Assembly (NCBI RefSeq): GCF_001544455.2
Contig: NZ_FCOC02000029.1
Location: 1 to 64,000 of the forward strand
Reading direction: 5' to 3'
Origin: Caballeronia sordidicola
GTDB lineage: Bacteria > Pseudomonadota > Gammaproteobacteria > Burkholderiales > Burkholderiaceae
DNA length: 64,000 bases
A program made the translations under genes and the position numbers. The notes beneath the pieces were generated by a model. That model saw nothing but the letters and a program-made list of their open reading frames with translations, made no database searches and was not told the DNA's origin. Below, in pieces: positions 53,778 through 62,951 of the stretch (positions within the stretch are counted from its first letter, which is position 1; each line of letters opens with the position of its first letter).

Positions 53778-53932
53778 GATGTGATTTCCTTGTGTGGGTC
53801 GATATGAGCCGTTACTTTCCCAGACGAAGGCGGCGGGCGGTATCGGTTGAATGACCGACCCTGAAAGCCTCGCGTATAGTGACGGCCTGAAGTTTCGCCC
53901 TTGTGCGCCTTATCTCCGGAGACATCGAACTC

Positions 53933-55420
53933 ATGCAGAGCGACCGTTCCGCGCGTTCTGACATCCGCGCATTCGACGCCGTCAAGGCGCTCGCCTTTAT
54001 CGGCGATCTCAGCATGGGACAGCCGACCGACCACTCGCTGCGCACGGCGTGGCTTGCGCTGCAACTTGCGCAGGCGGCAGGAACGGACGCCGCCGGTTGC
54101 GCCACCGCGCGCGAGGCGTCGTTGCTCCGATGGTCGGGCTGCACGGCCAACGCATCCGGTTTCGCCGATGCGCTCGGCGACGACATCGCCGGCCGCGAAG
54201 CCATGCTCGCGAATCGTCCCGACTGGGATGAGCCGCTGCATGCGCAACCGGGCGGTCTGGGCGCCACCATTCAGCCGCTTGCGCAGATTCATTGCGAAGT
54301 CTCCGGCGAGGTCGCGCGCATGCTCGGCCTCGCGCACGAAACCGAGACCACGCTGCGCCACATCTTCGAAGCGTGGGACGGCCAGGGCCTGCCGGCACGA
54401 ATGGCGGGACCGCAGGTTCCCGCGCCGGTGTTCATGGTGGCGCTGGCAGGCGATATCGAAATCTTCAGCCGCGTGTACGGGCTCGACCGCGCGCTCGCGC
54501 TGATCGCGCATCGGGCTGACATCCGGTATCCCGCCCGGCTTGCCGCGCTTGTGTCCAGGCATGCCGGGACTTGGCTGAACGCGCTCGATGCACTGCAACC
54601 CGGCGAGATTGACGAAGCGCTGCTGACGCCGCAGATGCAGCAGGTCACGTCGCCAGAACTCATCGCGGATGTGATCGACCTGAAACTGCCGTGGATGACG
54701 GGCTTCTCGCGCGAAGTCGCCGCGACGGCCGCAACTTGCTGCGCGCGTCTTTCTCTCGATAACGACGCGCAAGAGCGCGTCTACCGCGCGGGGCTGATCC
54801 ATGGCATCGGGCGCGCGGCCGTGCCCAACGCGCTCTGGAACATGCCGGGGCGGCTGTCGGCATCGGCGTGGGAGAAAGTGAGGCTCGTGCCGTACTGGAC
54901 CTCGCGGGCCGGCAAGCAGACGGGCACGCTCGAACAGGCGGCCGAGCTGGCCTCGTTCGCCTATGAACGGCTCGACGGCACGGGCTATTTTCGCAGCGCG
55001 GGCAATGCGGCGCTGCCGCTCGAAGCACGCGTGCTGGCGGCAGCGGCGGCGTGGGTCGCGCTGCGCTCGCCGCGTCCGTGGCGTGAAGCCATGAGTCCGG
55101 GCGCGGCCGCCGAACTCATGCGCGCCGAAACGGCACAAGGACGCTTCGACGCCGCTGTGGTTGATGCACTGCTTGCGTCGGGTCCAGCGCAGCCTCGACG
55201 CCCGCGTTATGACGCGCGGCCGCAAGCGGTGCGTTTGTCCGCACGCGAAATCGATGTCTTGCGCTCCATCAGCCGCGGCGCGAGCAACAAGGAAGCCGCG
55301 CGCGAACTGGAACTGAGTCCGAGCACGGTGCGCACGCACGTGGAAAGCGTGTTCCGCAAGCTCGAATGTTCGACGCGCGCCGCCGCCACGCTCAAGGCGT
55401 CGGGCATGGGCTTCCTATGA
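53933..55420 (+). CDS. LuxR-type regulator with degenerate HD-GYP domain
   Basis: A 495-residue protein. Residues 1 to about 240 are an HD-like region (DHSLRTAWLALQLAQ). Residues about 240-420 resemble an HD-GYP domain, but the metal and signature residues are altered: HDxGK is HGIGR and the HHE-type stretch is FAYERLDGTGY. Residues about 425-490 are a LuxR/GerE helix-turn-helix (LSAREIDVLRSISRGASNKEAARELELSPSTVRTH). It therefore looks like a transcription factor that keeps the HD-GYP fold as a sensor (inference). The ATG at 53933 follows CCGGAGA at long spacing; GTG 53903 is possible. It overlaps the AmpR-like gene by 6 bases. Confidence 0.82.
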   Translation: MQSDRSARSDIRAFDAVKALAFIGDLSMGQPTDHSLRTAWLALQLAQAAGTDAAGCATAREASLLRWSGCTANASGFADALGDDIAGREAMLANRPDWDEPLHAQPGGLGATIQPLAQIHCEVSGEVARMLGLAHETETTLRHIFEAWDGQGLPARMAGPQVPAPVFMVALAGDIEIFSRVYGLDRALALIAHRADIRYPARLAALVSRHAGTWLNALDALQPGEIDEALLTPQMQQVTSPELIADVIDLKLPWMTGFSREVAATAATCCARLSLDNDAQERVYRAGLIHGIGRAAVPNALWNMPGRLSASAWEKVRLVPYWTSRAGKQTGTLEQAAELASFAYERLDGTGYFRSAGNAALPLEARVLAAAAAWVALRSPRPWREAMSPGAAAELMRAETAQGRFDAAVVDALLASGPAQPRRPRYDARPQAVRLSAREIDVLRSISRGASNKEAARELELSPSTVRTHVESVFRKLECSTRAAATLKASGMGFL

Positions 55421-56290
55421 GCGGGCTGCCGTGACCTCGGCGGCAATCCAGTTGCTGAAGGACACCATGGCGGGTGTCGTGCTTTTTCCTCTCATCGACG
55501 TGAGCCAGTAACTGCCCGCGTTGACCTCGATGTCGAACGGGCGAACCAGCGCGCCTGTGTTCAGTTCCCGCTCGAACATGGCTGCGGGCGCGAGCGCGAC
55601 GCCCGCGCCCTGCATGGCCGCTTCCACCATCAATCGCGATGAATCGAATACCGGGCCGCGCAGTGTTCGCGGCGCAATGCCGGCGGCGGCGAACCAGCGT
55701 GTCCAGTCATCGACCCGGTACGAACGCAGCAAGGTCTCGTTGGCGAGGGCCTCGGGCTTGTCCAGCCGTGCGGCGATGTCCGCCGAGCACAGGATGGCGA
55801 GCGGCGCGTCAAGCAGTTTGGTCGAGACCGAACCGGGCCACGTGCCGTCGCCAAACCGGATCGCGAAGTCGAGTCCTTCGGTGGCCAGATCGACCAGATT
55901 GTTATGCGTGAGCAGCCTCAATTCAATGAAAGGATGCGCGGCGCGGAACGACTTGAGCCGCGGCATCAGCCATCCGACCGCGAAGGTGCCAACCGCGCCC
56001 ACCGTGAGCACTTCGTGGAAATGGCCGCCATCGAACTGCTTGAGCACGGCTTCGATCCGGTCGAACGCATCGGTCAGCACGGGGCGTAGCGCGAGGCCTT
56101 CGTCCGTCATGCCGAGTCCACGCGGCAAACGCTTGAAAAGCGCCGTGCCAAGCCGTTCTTCCAGCGATCTGACCTGCTGGCTGACCGCAGCCTGCGTCAC
56201 GTTCAGTTCGAGCGCCGCCCGCGTGAAACTCAGGTGCCGCGCGGACGATTCGAACGCCCGCAGCGCATTCAGAGGGAGATAAGGTCGCAT
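55415..56290 (-). CDS. AmpR/GcvA-type LysR regulator
   Basis: A 291-residue LysR regulator whose N-terminus (PLNALRAFESSARHLSFTRAALELNVTQAAVSQQVRSLE) is the signature of the AmpR/GcvA branch. AmpR controls beta-lactamase in response to muropeptides. No beta-lactamase gene is adjacent here; instead it faces the LprI-like gene across 159 bases. Assignment as AmpR-like is by family only. The 3' end overlaps the convergent LuxR-type gene by 6 bases. Confidence 0.82.
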   Translation of the reverse strand: MRPYLPLNALRAFESSARHLSFTRAALELNVTQAAVSQQVRSLEERLGTALFKRLPRGLGMTDEGLALRPVLTDAFDRIEAVLKQFDGGHFHEVLTVGAVGTFAVGWLMPRLKSFRAAHPFIELRLLTHNNLVDLATEGLDFAIRFGDGTWPGSVSTKLLDAPLAILCSADIAARLDKPEALANETLLRSYRVDDWTRWFAAAGIAPRTLRGPVFDSSRLMVEAAMQGAGVALAPAAMFERELNTGALVRPFDIEVNAGSYWLTSMRGKSTTPAMVSFSNWIAAEVTAARS

Positions 56291-56449
56291 GCAACTTGTC
56301 CGTCAGTCCAGTGGGGTTCCAGGGTGTGCGTAAATCTATCATCGCCTGAAATGCGCTACGGCAGATATTGGCAGCCAGTTTGCATGTCATATCCAATGCC
56401 GGTTTTAAGGGCAAAATAACGATCCCTCACGTCACCCTATTTTTCCCGG

Positions 56450-56911
56450 ATGATCACCACGCTCTTGCATAAAACCAGCCGATGGCTCGCGCCGCTGGTC
56501 CTGATCTCGGGCATGTGCGCGGCGGCATCCGCATTCGCTGCGCCGGCAGAACCCCGCGACAAGACCTCCGAGGCACTGGACGCCTGCCTCAACAATCCGA
56601 AGACCGTATCCACCGCGGACATGTCGGAGTGTTATTCGGTCGCCTACAAGGCTTTTGATCGCAGGCTGAACGTTGCGTATCAAAGCCTGTTGAAGACACT
56701 TCCCACCGTTCCCGCACAAAAGCTGAAGGCGTCGCAACGAAGCTGGCTGACTTTTCGCGACACCGAACTATCGACTCAATCGGCGATCTTCGCGACGCGC
56801 CAGGGCACGATGTACGTACCGATACAGGAAGAAGAAGGCATGTCCCTCACGCGCGACCGCGCACTGAGACTGGAGTCCTATCTGGGCGTGATGTCGGTTG
56901 ACGGGCACTGA
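56450..56911 (+). CDS. LprI-like lysozyme inhibitor domain protein
   Basis: A 153-residue exported protein. The signal peptide ends ASAFAAP (near residue 30) and a DUF1311/LprI N-terminal-type domain follows, with the pattern LDACLNNP ... MSECYSVAYKAFDRRLNVAYQSLLK and RSWLTFRDTEL. LprI of mycobacteria inhibits lysozyme. Cysteines pair in the mature part. It is divergent from the AmpR-like regulator. The ribosome binding site is weak. Confidence 0.82.
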   Translation: MITTLLHKTSRWLAPLVLISGMCAAASAFAAPAEPRDKTSEALDACLNNPKTVSTADMSECYSVAYKAFDRRLNVAYQSLLKTLPTVPAQKLKASQRSWLTFRDTELSTQSAIFATRQGTMYVPIQEEEGMSLTRDRALRLESYLGVMSVDGH

Positions 56912-56953
56912 CACGAACGCCCCGTAGTATTTCTGGCAAAAAACGGCTATCCA

Positions 56954-57259
56954 TCAACGGCCGTTTTGCCGTCCGCAAGCCGCCATGATCTGCTGCGACG
57001 CGTAATCGTTCTCGGCGCCTTGCAGGTTCTGCAACAGACAAACGCGATAGTTCTTCTCGTTGTTGTTGAGGAACGCGCTTTCTTTATAAAGCTTGCGGCA
57101 CGACGCGGTGATCAGGTCCGTTGCATAGTTGCTTCTCACCCCTTTCAGGCTTTGCAACACACACTGGTTATAGGACGCGTCTTCGTCGAACGCCATTGCG
57201 GCGCCTGACGTCAGGAGCGTCAAGCTCAGTGCAACGAGTAAGCCAATGCCTTGCTTCAT
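56954..57259 (-). CDS. VF_A0006-like four-cysteine periplasmic protein
   Basis: A 101-residue secreted protein. A signal peptide (AAMAF near 22-24) precedes a mature part made of two similar halves. Each has Y..C..Q.L.G....YA...I...C: first YNQCVLQSLKG to TASC, then YRVCLLQNLQG to AAC. Four cysteines predict two disulfides. It matches the 'VF_A0006 family four-cysteine protein' pattern. The start at 57259 follows AAGGATAAG; an extension to 57364 is unsupported. Function unknown. Confidence 0.75.
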   Translation of the reverse strand: MKQGIGLLVALSLTLLTSGAAMAFDEDASYNQCVLQSLKGVRSNYATDLITASCRKLYKESAFLNNNEKNYRVCLLQNLQGAENDYASQQIMAACGRQNGR

Positions 57260-57517
57260 TTTCTTATCCTTGAGTAAAAAAATGCATGCATTACGTTCGC
57301 CGCCAACACCGCACATGTGCTTGCCATTGCCCTGCCGCACATAGTACCTTCGCCGTCGATCCACCTATATATCGCTGCCCGGACTGCGCGGCGCCCCGCA
57401 CCTTACGCAAACGTCAGAATAGATTTTTATTAAGCGCAACCTGTAATCACGGGATAATCGACATCAGAAAATGCCAGACGCGCCGCTAACCATATAACCA
57501 CTCATATTGCGCACTCC

Positions 57518-59419
57518 ATGGCGTTTAGCGAACCGAGGTCGCCATTCTTCAAATGGCTCGTGGGATCGGCTCAAGACCTGAGCACTGAAAACCGGCAGAT
57601 CCTGCTTTCGAATCTTTTTACCAGGACAACCTCGATTGTCATGGCATCGATCTGCGAGCTCAGTGTCTGCGTGACGGCCTTATATCTCCATCCGGGCGCA
57701 CGCTACCTGGCATGGACACTCGCGGTGCTCGTGGTGCTGGCCTTGCGCCTGTCGCTGATTGCCGTCTGCTGCCGGCGCAGCGAGCGCAACGAGCCGACGC
57801 CCACATCGTTTTTCCTGGCCGCGAGCATTTTATGGAGCGTGCTCCTTGGAATTGGTGCGCTGCTCTGCAATATCAGCGGTGACCAGACGCTCTTTTTGCT
57901 GGGCAACGTCTGTGCGGTCGGTGTGGTCGGCGGACTGGCCGGGCGCAATGCCGGCACGCCGCGGCTCGTGATGATCCAGATATCGATCATCTTCGCGTTG
58001 CTCAGCCTCGGCGCGGCGCTCTCGCCCGGCACGGGAAAAATCGTGCTGCTGCTCCAGGCGCCGTTTTGCGCAGCGGGATTCTTCACCGTGGCAGTACGCA
58101 GCAACAAGGACACGGTCGCCATGCTGCGCGCGCAGGAAACCAGCAATCGGCTGGCGCGCCACGACAGCCTCACGGGCCTGCCCAACCGCGCGCGCATCAG
58201 CGAACTGCTGATCAACCGTACCGATGCCGAACCGGCGCTGCGCCCTGGATCGTTTGCCGTGTTGCTGATCGATCTCGACGGCTTCAAGGCGATCAACGAC
58301 AGCCTTGGCCACGCCGCAGGCGACCTCGTGCTGCAGGAATCGGCCAGGCGCTTGCGGGCGGTCCTGCGCAAGGGCGATATTGTCGGGCGTCTGGCGGGAG
58401 ACGAATTTGTCGCCATCGCAAACGATGCCTCGCTGAGCGAGGAAATCCGGCTGCTCGCGGACCAGATCGTCAAGACGCTTGCCCGGCCTTTCGTGCTCAA
58501 TGACGCGCTCGTGCGCATTGGCGCGAGCGTCGGCATTTCGCAGTATCCCGAGCATGGCGACACTGGGCCGCAGTTGCTGATCTGCGCGGACCGCGCGCTC
58601 TATGCGGTGAAGCGCAGCGGCAAAAGCGCGTTTGCCGTGTTCGATGCCCAGGCGCACGCGTCCGACGACAGCCTGAGCCTCCTGCGCAGCGACCTGGAAG
58701 GCGCGCTTCAGGCCTTTGGCAGCGGCTTGCGCATGGAGTACCAGGCAATCGTCAATCTCGCGAGCGGCATCACGACTGGCCGCGAAGCCCTCGTCCGATG
58801 GACCCATCCCACGCGCGGCGAGCTGGCTCCCGCCACGTTCGTTCCCATTGCCGAGCGCACGGGACTGATCCTGCCGCTTGGCGACTGGGTGCTGCGGCGC
58901 TCTTGCGAGGAAGCCGCGAGATGGCGCGAACCGGTGGTCGTCGCGGTGAACGTCTCGCCGGTTCAGTTGCGCGAGGAATCGTTCGCGGACACCGTGGCCT
59001 CGGTACTTCGCGAATACGGCTTACCGCCTTCGCGGCTGAATATAGAGGTGACGGAAACCGTGCTGATGAGCGACGATGGACCAACGCGACGCAACGTGGA
59101 ACGGCTGCGCGCAATGGGCATCGGTCTCGCGCTCGATGACTTCGGCACGGGGTTTTCGACGTTATCGAACTTGTGCCGCTTTTCCTTCGATACCCTCAAG
59201 ATCGATAGCTCCTTCGTGCGTGAGTCCGTGCACCGGCGGGAATCGGCGGCTGTCGTGCGCGGCATCGTCGCGCTCGCGCGCGAGATCGGCATTCCCACGA
59301 CGGCTGAAGGCATCGAAACCGACGAGCAACTGGCGTTCGTGCGCAAATGCGGATGCACGAGCGCGCAAGGATTCTTTCTTGGACGGCCGGAACGCAATGA
59401 ACGCATTGCGGCGGCGTGA
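57518..59419 (+). CDS. membrane GGDEF-EAL cyclic-di-GMP protein
   Basis: A 633-residue protein. About six hydrophobic helices fill residues 35-190 as an integral sensor. The GGDEF domain has AGDEF near 292 (first glycine replaced) with an intact RxxD inhibitory site just upstream (RKGD). The EAL domain (EALVRW near 422) keeps VNVSPVQL, VTETV, ALDDFGTGFS and AEGIET. The altered GGDEF with intact EAL favours net phosphodiesterase activity (inference). The region 57260-57517 before it holds no gene. It is convergent with metR. Confidence 0.9.
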   Translation: MAFSEPRSPFFKWLVGSAQDLSTENRQILLSNLFTRTTSIVMASICELSVCVTALYLHPGARYLAWTLAVLVVLALRLSLIAVCCRRSERNEPTPTSFFLAASILWSVLLGIGALLCNISGDQTLFLLGNVCAVGVVGGLAGRNAGTPRLVMIQISIIFALLSLGAALSPGTGKIVLLLQAPFCAAGFFTVAVRSNKDTVAMLRAQETSNRLARHDSLTGLPNRARISELLINRTDAEPALRPGSFAVLLIDLDGFKAINDSLGHAAGDLVLQESARRLRAVLRKGDIVGRLAGDEFVAIANDASLSEEIRLLADQIVKTLARPFVLNDALVRIGASVGISQYPEHGDTGPQLLICADRALYAVKRSGKSAFAVFDAQAHASDDSLSLLRSDLEGALQAFGSGLRMEYQAIVNLASGITTGREALVRWTHPTRGELAPATFVPIAERTGLILPLGDWVLRRSCEEAARWREPVVVAVNVSPVQLREESFADTVASVLREYGLPPSRLNIEVTETVLMSDDGPTRRNVERLRAMGIGLALDDFGTGFSTLSNLCRFSFDTLKIDSSFVRESVHRRESAAVVRGIVALAREIGIPTTAEGIETDEQLAFVRKCGCTSAQGFFLGRPERNERIAAA

Positions 59420-59463
59420 AATGAAGGACTTGCATTGCGTGTCCATTTCACGCATGCGTCGCT

Positions 59464-60375
59464 TTATGCCCGTGCGATGTCCGTTGCGTTCCAGTCGGAC
59501 TCGCGCGCCAGTTCCACGAACGCCGTCAGGTAATCAATGGCCGTATCCGTTTCCCGGACGCCCAGGAAAATCTGCTTGGCAATGCCTTTTGCGCCGAGCC
59601 GAACGGCGCTGACCGCGACCTTGTTCGCATATTCCTCGACCAGCCATCGCGGCAACGCCGCCACCCCGCGTCCGCTCGCGACCATCTGCAACATGATGTC
59701 CGTGGTTTCTATGACCTTGTGCCGCTTCGGCACGACATTCGCCGGCATCAGGAACTGGTTGTAGATATCCAGGCGGTCTGTCTCGACCGGATAGGTGATC
59801 AGGACCTCGTCCGCCAGTTCATCAGCGAGGATGAACGGCGCGCCGGCCAGCCTGTGTTGCCGTCCCACCACCAGCACCTGCTCGTAGTCGAACACCGGTT
59901 CGAAGCGCAAGCCGGGTTTTCGCAAGGGGTCGGGCGTAACCAGTATGTCGATGTCATAGCCAAACAACGCGCCAATGCCGCCAAACTGGAATTTCTGTTT
60001 CACGTCGACATCGACATCGGGCCAGCGCGCGAGATAAGGCGACACAACCTTGAGCAGCCACTGATAACACGGGTGGCATTCCATGCCGATGCGCAGCGTG
60101 CCGCGCTGCCCCAGCGCGAATTGCTTCATGCGTTCTTCCGCGTGTTCCATCTGCGGCAGCACGCGGTTCGCAAGGGCGAGCAGGTATTGCCCGGCCTGCG
60201 TCAGCCGCAGGTTTCGTCCATCGCGGCTCCATACAGCCGTGCCGAGTTGCTGCTCCATCTTCTTGACCGTGTGGCTGAGCGCCGACTGTGTCAGGCACAG
60301 CACGTTCGCGGCCGCGGTGAGCGAGCCCTGGCGGTCCACTTCCCGGATGATGGCTAGATGGGTTCGTTCGAGCAT
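59464..60375 (-). CDS. metR: LysR-type regulator MetR
   Basis: A 303-residue LysR regulator whose N-terminus is MLERTHLAIIREVDRQGSLTAAANVL, as in MetR. Divergence from metE across 104 bases matches E. coli, where MetR with homocysteine activates metE. The start at 60375 is used; a frame to 60420 is unsupported. Regulates methionine synthesis. Confidence 0.9.
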   Translation of the reverse strand: MLERTHLAIIREVDRQGSLTAAANVLCLTQSALSHTVKKMEQQLGTAVWSRDGRNLRLTQAGQYLLALANRVLPQMEHAEERMKQFALGQRGTLRIGMECHPCYQWLLKVVSPYLARWPDVDVDVKQKFQFGGIGALFGYDIDILVTPDPLRKPGLRFEPVFDYEQVLVVGRQHRLAGAPFILADELADEVLITYPVETDRLDIYNQFLMPANVVPKRHKVIETTDIMLQMVASGRGVAALPRWLVEEYANKVAVSAVRLGAKGIAKQIFLGVRETDTAIDYLTAFVELARESDWNATDIARA

Positions 60376-60382
60376 ACGGAAT

Positions 60383-60432
60383 CCATGAAAGGAACTAATC
60401 GATCGATGAGAAAAGACCATTATATTTCATGG
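60383..60432. promoter_or_regulatory. metR-metE intergenic inverted repeat
   Basis: CCATGAAA (60383-60390) and TTTCATGG (60425-60432) form a perfect inverted repeat, and ATCGATCGAT (60398-60407) is a separate palindrome between them. These could be part of the MetR control region, whose consensus is TGAA-N5-TTCA. An exact TGAA-N5-TTCA was not found, so this is a candidate only. Confidence 0.4.
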
Positions 60433-60479
60433 ACCGTGCGAACTATGATCGGGCCGTTCATTTCAGGAGCGGCATATCA

Positions 60480-62771
60480 ATGGTCACGACACACAACCTG
60501 GGTTTCCCTCGCATCGGCGCGATGCGCGAGCTTAAATTCGCACTCGAGTCCTACTGGAAAGGCGAGTCCCCGCTTGAAGAACTGAAACTGCGGGGCGCCG
60601 CGTTGCGTCGCCGCCATTGGCAGGACCAGTCGAATCTCGACCTCGTGCCGGTGGGCGATTTCGCTTTCTATGACCAGGTGCTGGACATGAGTTTCACGCT
60701 GGGCCACCTGCCGGAGCGCGTCCACGGTTTTCACGGCGACAGCCTCGATAATTACTTCCGCGTGGCGCGCGGCCGCTCGGCCAAGAACGCTGAAGACCAC
60801 GGCGCGTGCTGCGGCGGCGTCGCGGCGGGTGAGATGACCAAATGGTTCGATACGAACTATCACTACATCGTTCCCGAGTTCAGCGCGAACACGGAATTCA
60901 AGCTCGATCCGGCACGCCTGCTGGAACAACTGGGCGAAGCGAGGGCTCAAGGCTTCAAGGCGAAGCCCGTAATCATTGGTCCGGTGACCTATCTGGCGCT
61001 CGGCAAGGCCAAGGACGATTCCGACAAGCTCGCCCTGCTGCCGCGCCTGCTTCCGGTCTATGCCGAATTGCTCGCCGCGCTGGCCGAGCACGGAGTCGAA
61101 TGGGTTCAGGTCGATGAACCCATCCTCGTGACCGAACTTTCCGCCGAGTGGCAGCAAGCCTATGTCACCGCATATCAGGCGCTTGCCCGAGGCCGGGTCA
61201 AACTGCTGCTCGCCACCTACTTTGGCCAGTTGCTCGACAATCTGCCCCTCGCCTGCAAGCTGCCCGTGCAAGGCCTGCATCTCGACGCGATCAATGCGCG
61301 TGCCGAAGTCGATGCGGTCATCGAACAATTGCCGCAAGACCGCGTGCTGTCGCTTGGCGTGATCAATGGCCGCAACATCTGGAAAACGGATCTTTCGAGC
61401 GTGCTCGACTGGCTCGAACCGGTCGCGAAGCAACTCGGCGAACGCCTGTGGATTGCACCGTCCTGCTCGCTTTTGCATGTGCCGGTGGATCTCGACAGCG
61501 AACGGAAGCTGGATGCGGAAGTCCGTTCGTGGCTCGCCTTCGCATTGCAAAAACTGGGTGAACTGAAGCTGCTGGCAACCGCGCTGAATCGCGGCCGTGA
61601 CGCCGTCAAGGCCGAGTTGGCCGTCAATGCCGCCGCCATTGCCGAACGCCGCGCTTCACCTCGCGTGAACAATCCGGCAGTCAAGGCGGCGCTTGCGAAG
61701 ATAAGTCCGGCCTTGGGTCAACGCAAGAACGCCTATACGGCGCGCGCCGGCAAGCAGGCGCTCTTGCTGAACCTGCCGGCTTATCCCACGACGACCATCG
61801 GCTCGTTTCCGCAAACCAGCGAGATCCGCCACGCGCGCAACCGTTTCAAGAACGGCGCGCTCGATGAAGCTGGCTACAAGGCCGCCATGCAGGCCGAGAT
61901 CGAGCGCAGCGTGCGTGAACAGGAATCCCTGGGGCTGGACGTGCTGGTGCACGGCGAAGCCGAACGCAACGACATGGTCGAATACTTCGGCGAACAGCTC
62001 GACGGCTATGCGTTCAGCCAGTTCGGCTGGGTGCAGTCGTACGGCTCGCGTTGCGTCAAGCCGCCCATCCTCTTTGGCGACATCAGCCGGCCGAAGGCCA
62101 TGACCGTCGACTGGATCAAATACGCGCAATCGCTCACCAGCAAGCCGATGAAAGGTATGCTCACCGGGCCGGTCACTATCCTGAACTGGTCCTTCGTGCG
62201 CGACGATCAGCCGCGTTCGGTCTCGTGCTATCAGCTTGCACTCGCTATCCGCGAAGAAGTGCTGGACCTGGAAAAGGCCGGCGTGCGCGTGATCCAGATC
62301 GACGAAGCCGCGTTGCGCGAAGGCCTGCCGCTGCGCAAGTCCGAGTGGCAGGAATATCTCGACTGGGCTGTGCAATCTTTTCGAATCACGGCCAATGGCG
62401 TGGAGGACGAGACACAGATCCACACGCACATGTGCTATTCGGAGTTCAATGACATCATTGCGTCGATTGCCGGCATGGACGCCGATGTGATCACCATCGA
62501 GACCTCGCGCTCGGACATGGAGTTGCTGGACGCGTTCGACAACTTCAACTATCCGAACGAGATCGGGCCTGGCGTATATGACATTCACTCGCCGAACATT
62601 CCGACACAGGAGCACATTGTGCAACTGATAAAGAAGGCCGCCGAGCGCATTCCGGCGCGGCGGTTGTGGGTGAATCCCGACTGCGGGCTGAAAACGCGCC
62701 AGTGGGAAGAAGTCATTCCGGCGCTGACGAACATGGTGGCGGCCGCCCGGATGCTGCGCGCTTCTGCCTGA
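60480..62771 (+). CDS. metE: cobalamin-independent methionine synthase
   Basis: A 763-residue 5-methyltetrahydropteroyltriglutamate-homocysteine methyltransferase that makes methionine without cobalamin. The N-terminus is NLGFPRIGAMRELKFA. The catalytic zinc ligands are in IHTHMCYSEF (His and Cys), the later glutamate (ETSRSDMELLDAF) and the last cysteine in NPDCGLKTR. The start at 60480 follows AGGAG; a frame to 60429 is not needed. Size matches the family (about 755-765). It is regulated by the divergent MetR. Confidence 0.96.
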   Translation: MVTTHNLGFPRIGAMRELKFALESYWKGESPLEELKLRGAALRRRHWQDQSNLDLVPVGDFAFYDQVLDMSFTLGHLPERVHGFHGDSLDNYFRVARGRSAKNAEDHGACCGGVAAGEMTKWFDTNYHYIVPEFSANTEFKLDPARLLEQLGEARAQGFKAKPVIIGPVTYLALGKAKDDSDKLALLPRLLPVYAELLAALAEHGVEWVQVDEPILVTELSAEWQQAYVTAYQALARGRVKLLLATYFGQLLDNLPLACKLPVQGLHLDAINARAEVDAVIEQLPQDRVLSLGVINGRNIWKTDLSSVLDWLEPVAKQLGERLWIAPSCSLLHVPVDLDSERKLDAEVRSWLAFALQKLGELKLLATALNRGRDAVKAELAVNAAAIAERRASPRVNNPAVKAALAKISPALGQRKNAYTARAGKQALLLNLPAYPTTTIGSFPQTSEIRHARNRFKNGALDEAGYKAAMQAEIERSVREQESLGLDVLVHGEAERNDMVEYFGEQLDGYAFSQFGWVQSYGSRCVKPPILFGDISRPKAMTVDWIKYAQSLTSKPMKGMLTGPVTILNWSFVRDDQPRSVSCYQLALAIREEVLDLEKAGVRVIQIDEAALREGLPLRKSEWQEYLDWAVQSFRITANGVEDETQIHTHMCYSEFNDIIASIAGMDADVITIETSRSDMELLDAFDNFNYPNEIGPGVYDIHSPNIPTQEHIVQLIKKAAERIPARRLWVNPDCGLKTRQWEEVIPALTNMVAAARMLRASA

Positions 62772-62882
62772 GGGCAATCCCGTCTGCCGGGCGCGCGCCT
62801 TCCGGAATTAACCCCGGCAGGCGCGCGGCCCGGCCATTCTCGCGGCCGGGTGCTGTTTCAAGCTCAAAAAATTTGTACTCTC

Positions 62883-62950
62883 TTGCTCGTTTACGCTACA
62901 TTATGCTCATTCATGATCGATTAGATCGAACGAGCAAACACCGAGCAAAC
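62883..62950. promoter_or_regulatory. candidate DeoR operator repeats
   Basis: TTGCTCGTT (62883-62891) and AACGAGCAA (62929-62937) are perfect inverted repeats, and CGAGCAAAC occurs twice in tandem (62931-62939, 62942-62950), ending 1 base before the DeoR gene start. GlpR/DeoR-type regulators commonly autoregulate from such repeats. This is inference from position and pattern. Confidence 0.5.
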
Positions 62951-62951
62951 G

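Noticed and set aside
53774..55339. A 521-residue minus-strand open frame opposite the HD/LuxR gene
   Set aside because: Arg/Ala-rich shadow without domains; the plus frame has a clear GerE helix-turn-helix.
55415..56290. Naming this regulator PenR/AmpR of a beta-lactamase locus
   Set aside because: No beta-lactamase gene is adjacent, so only AmpR-like family membership is claimed.
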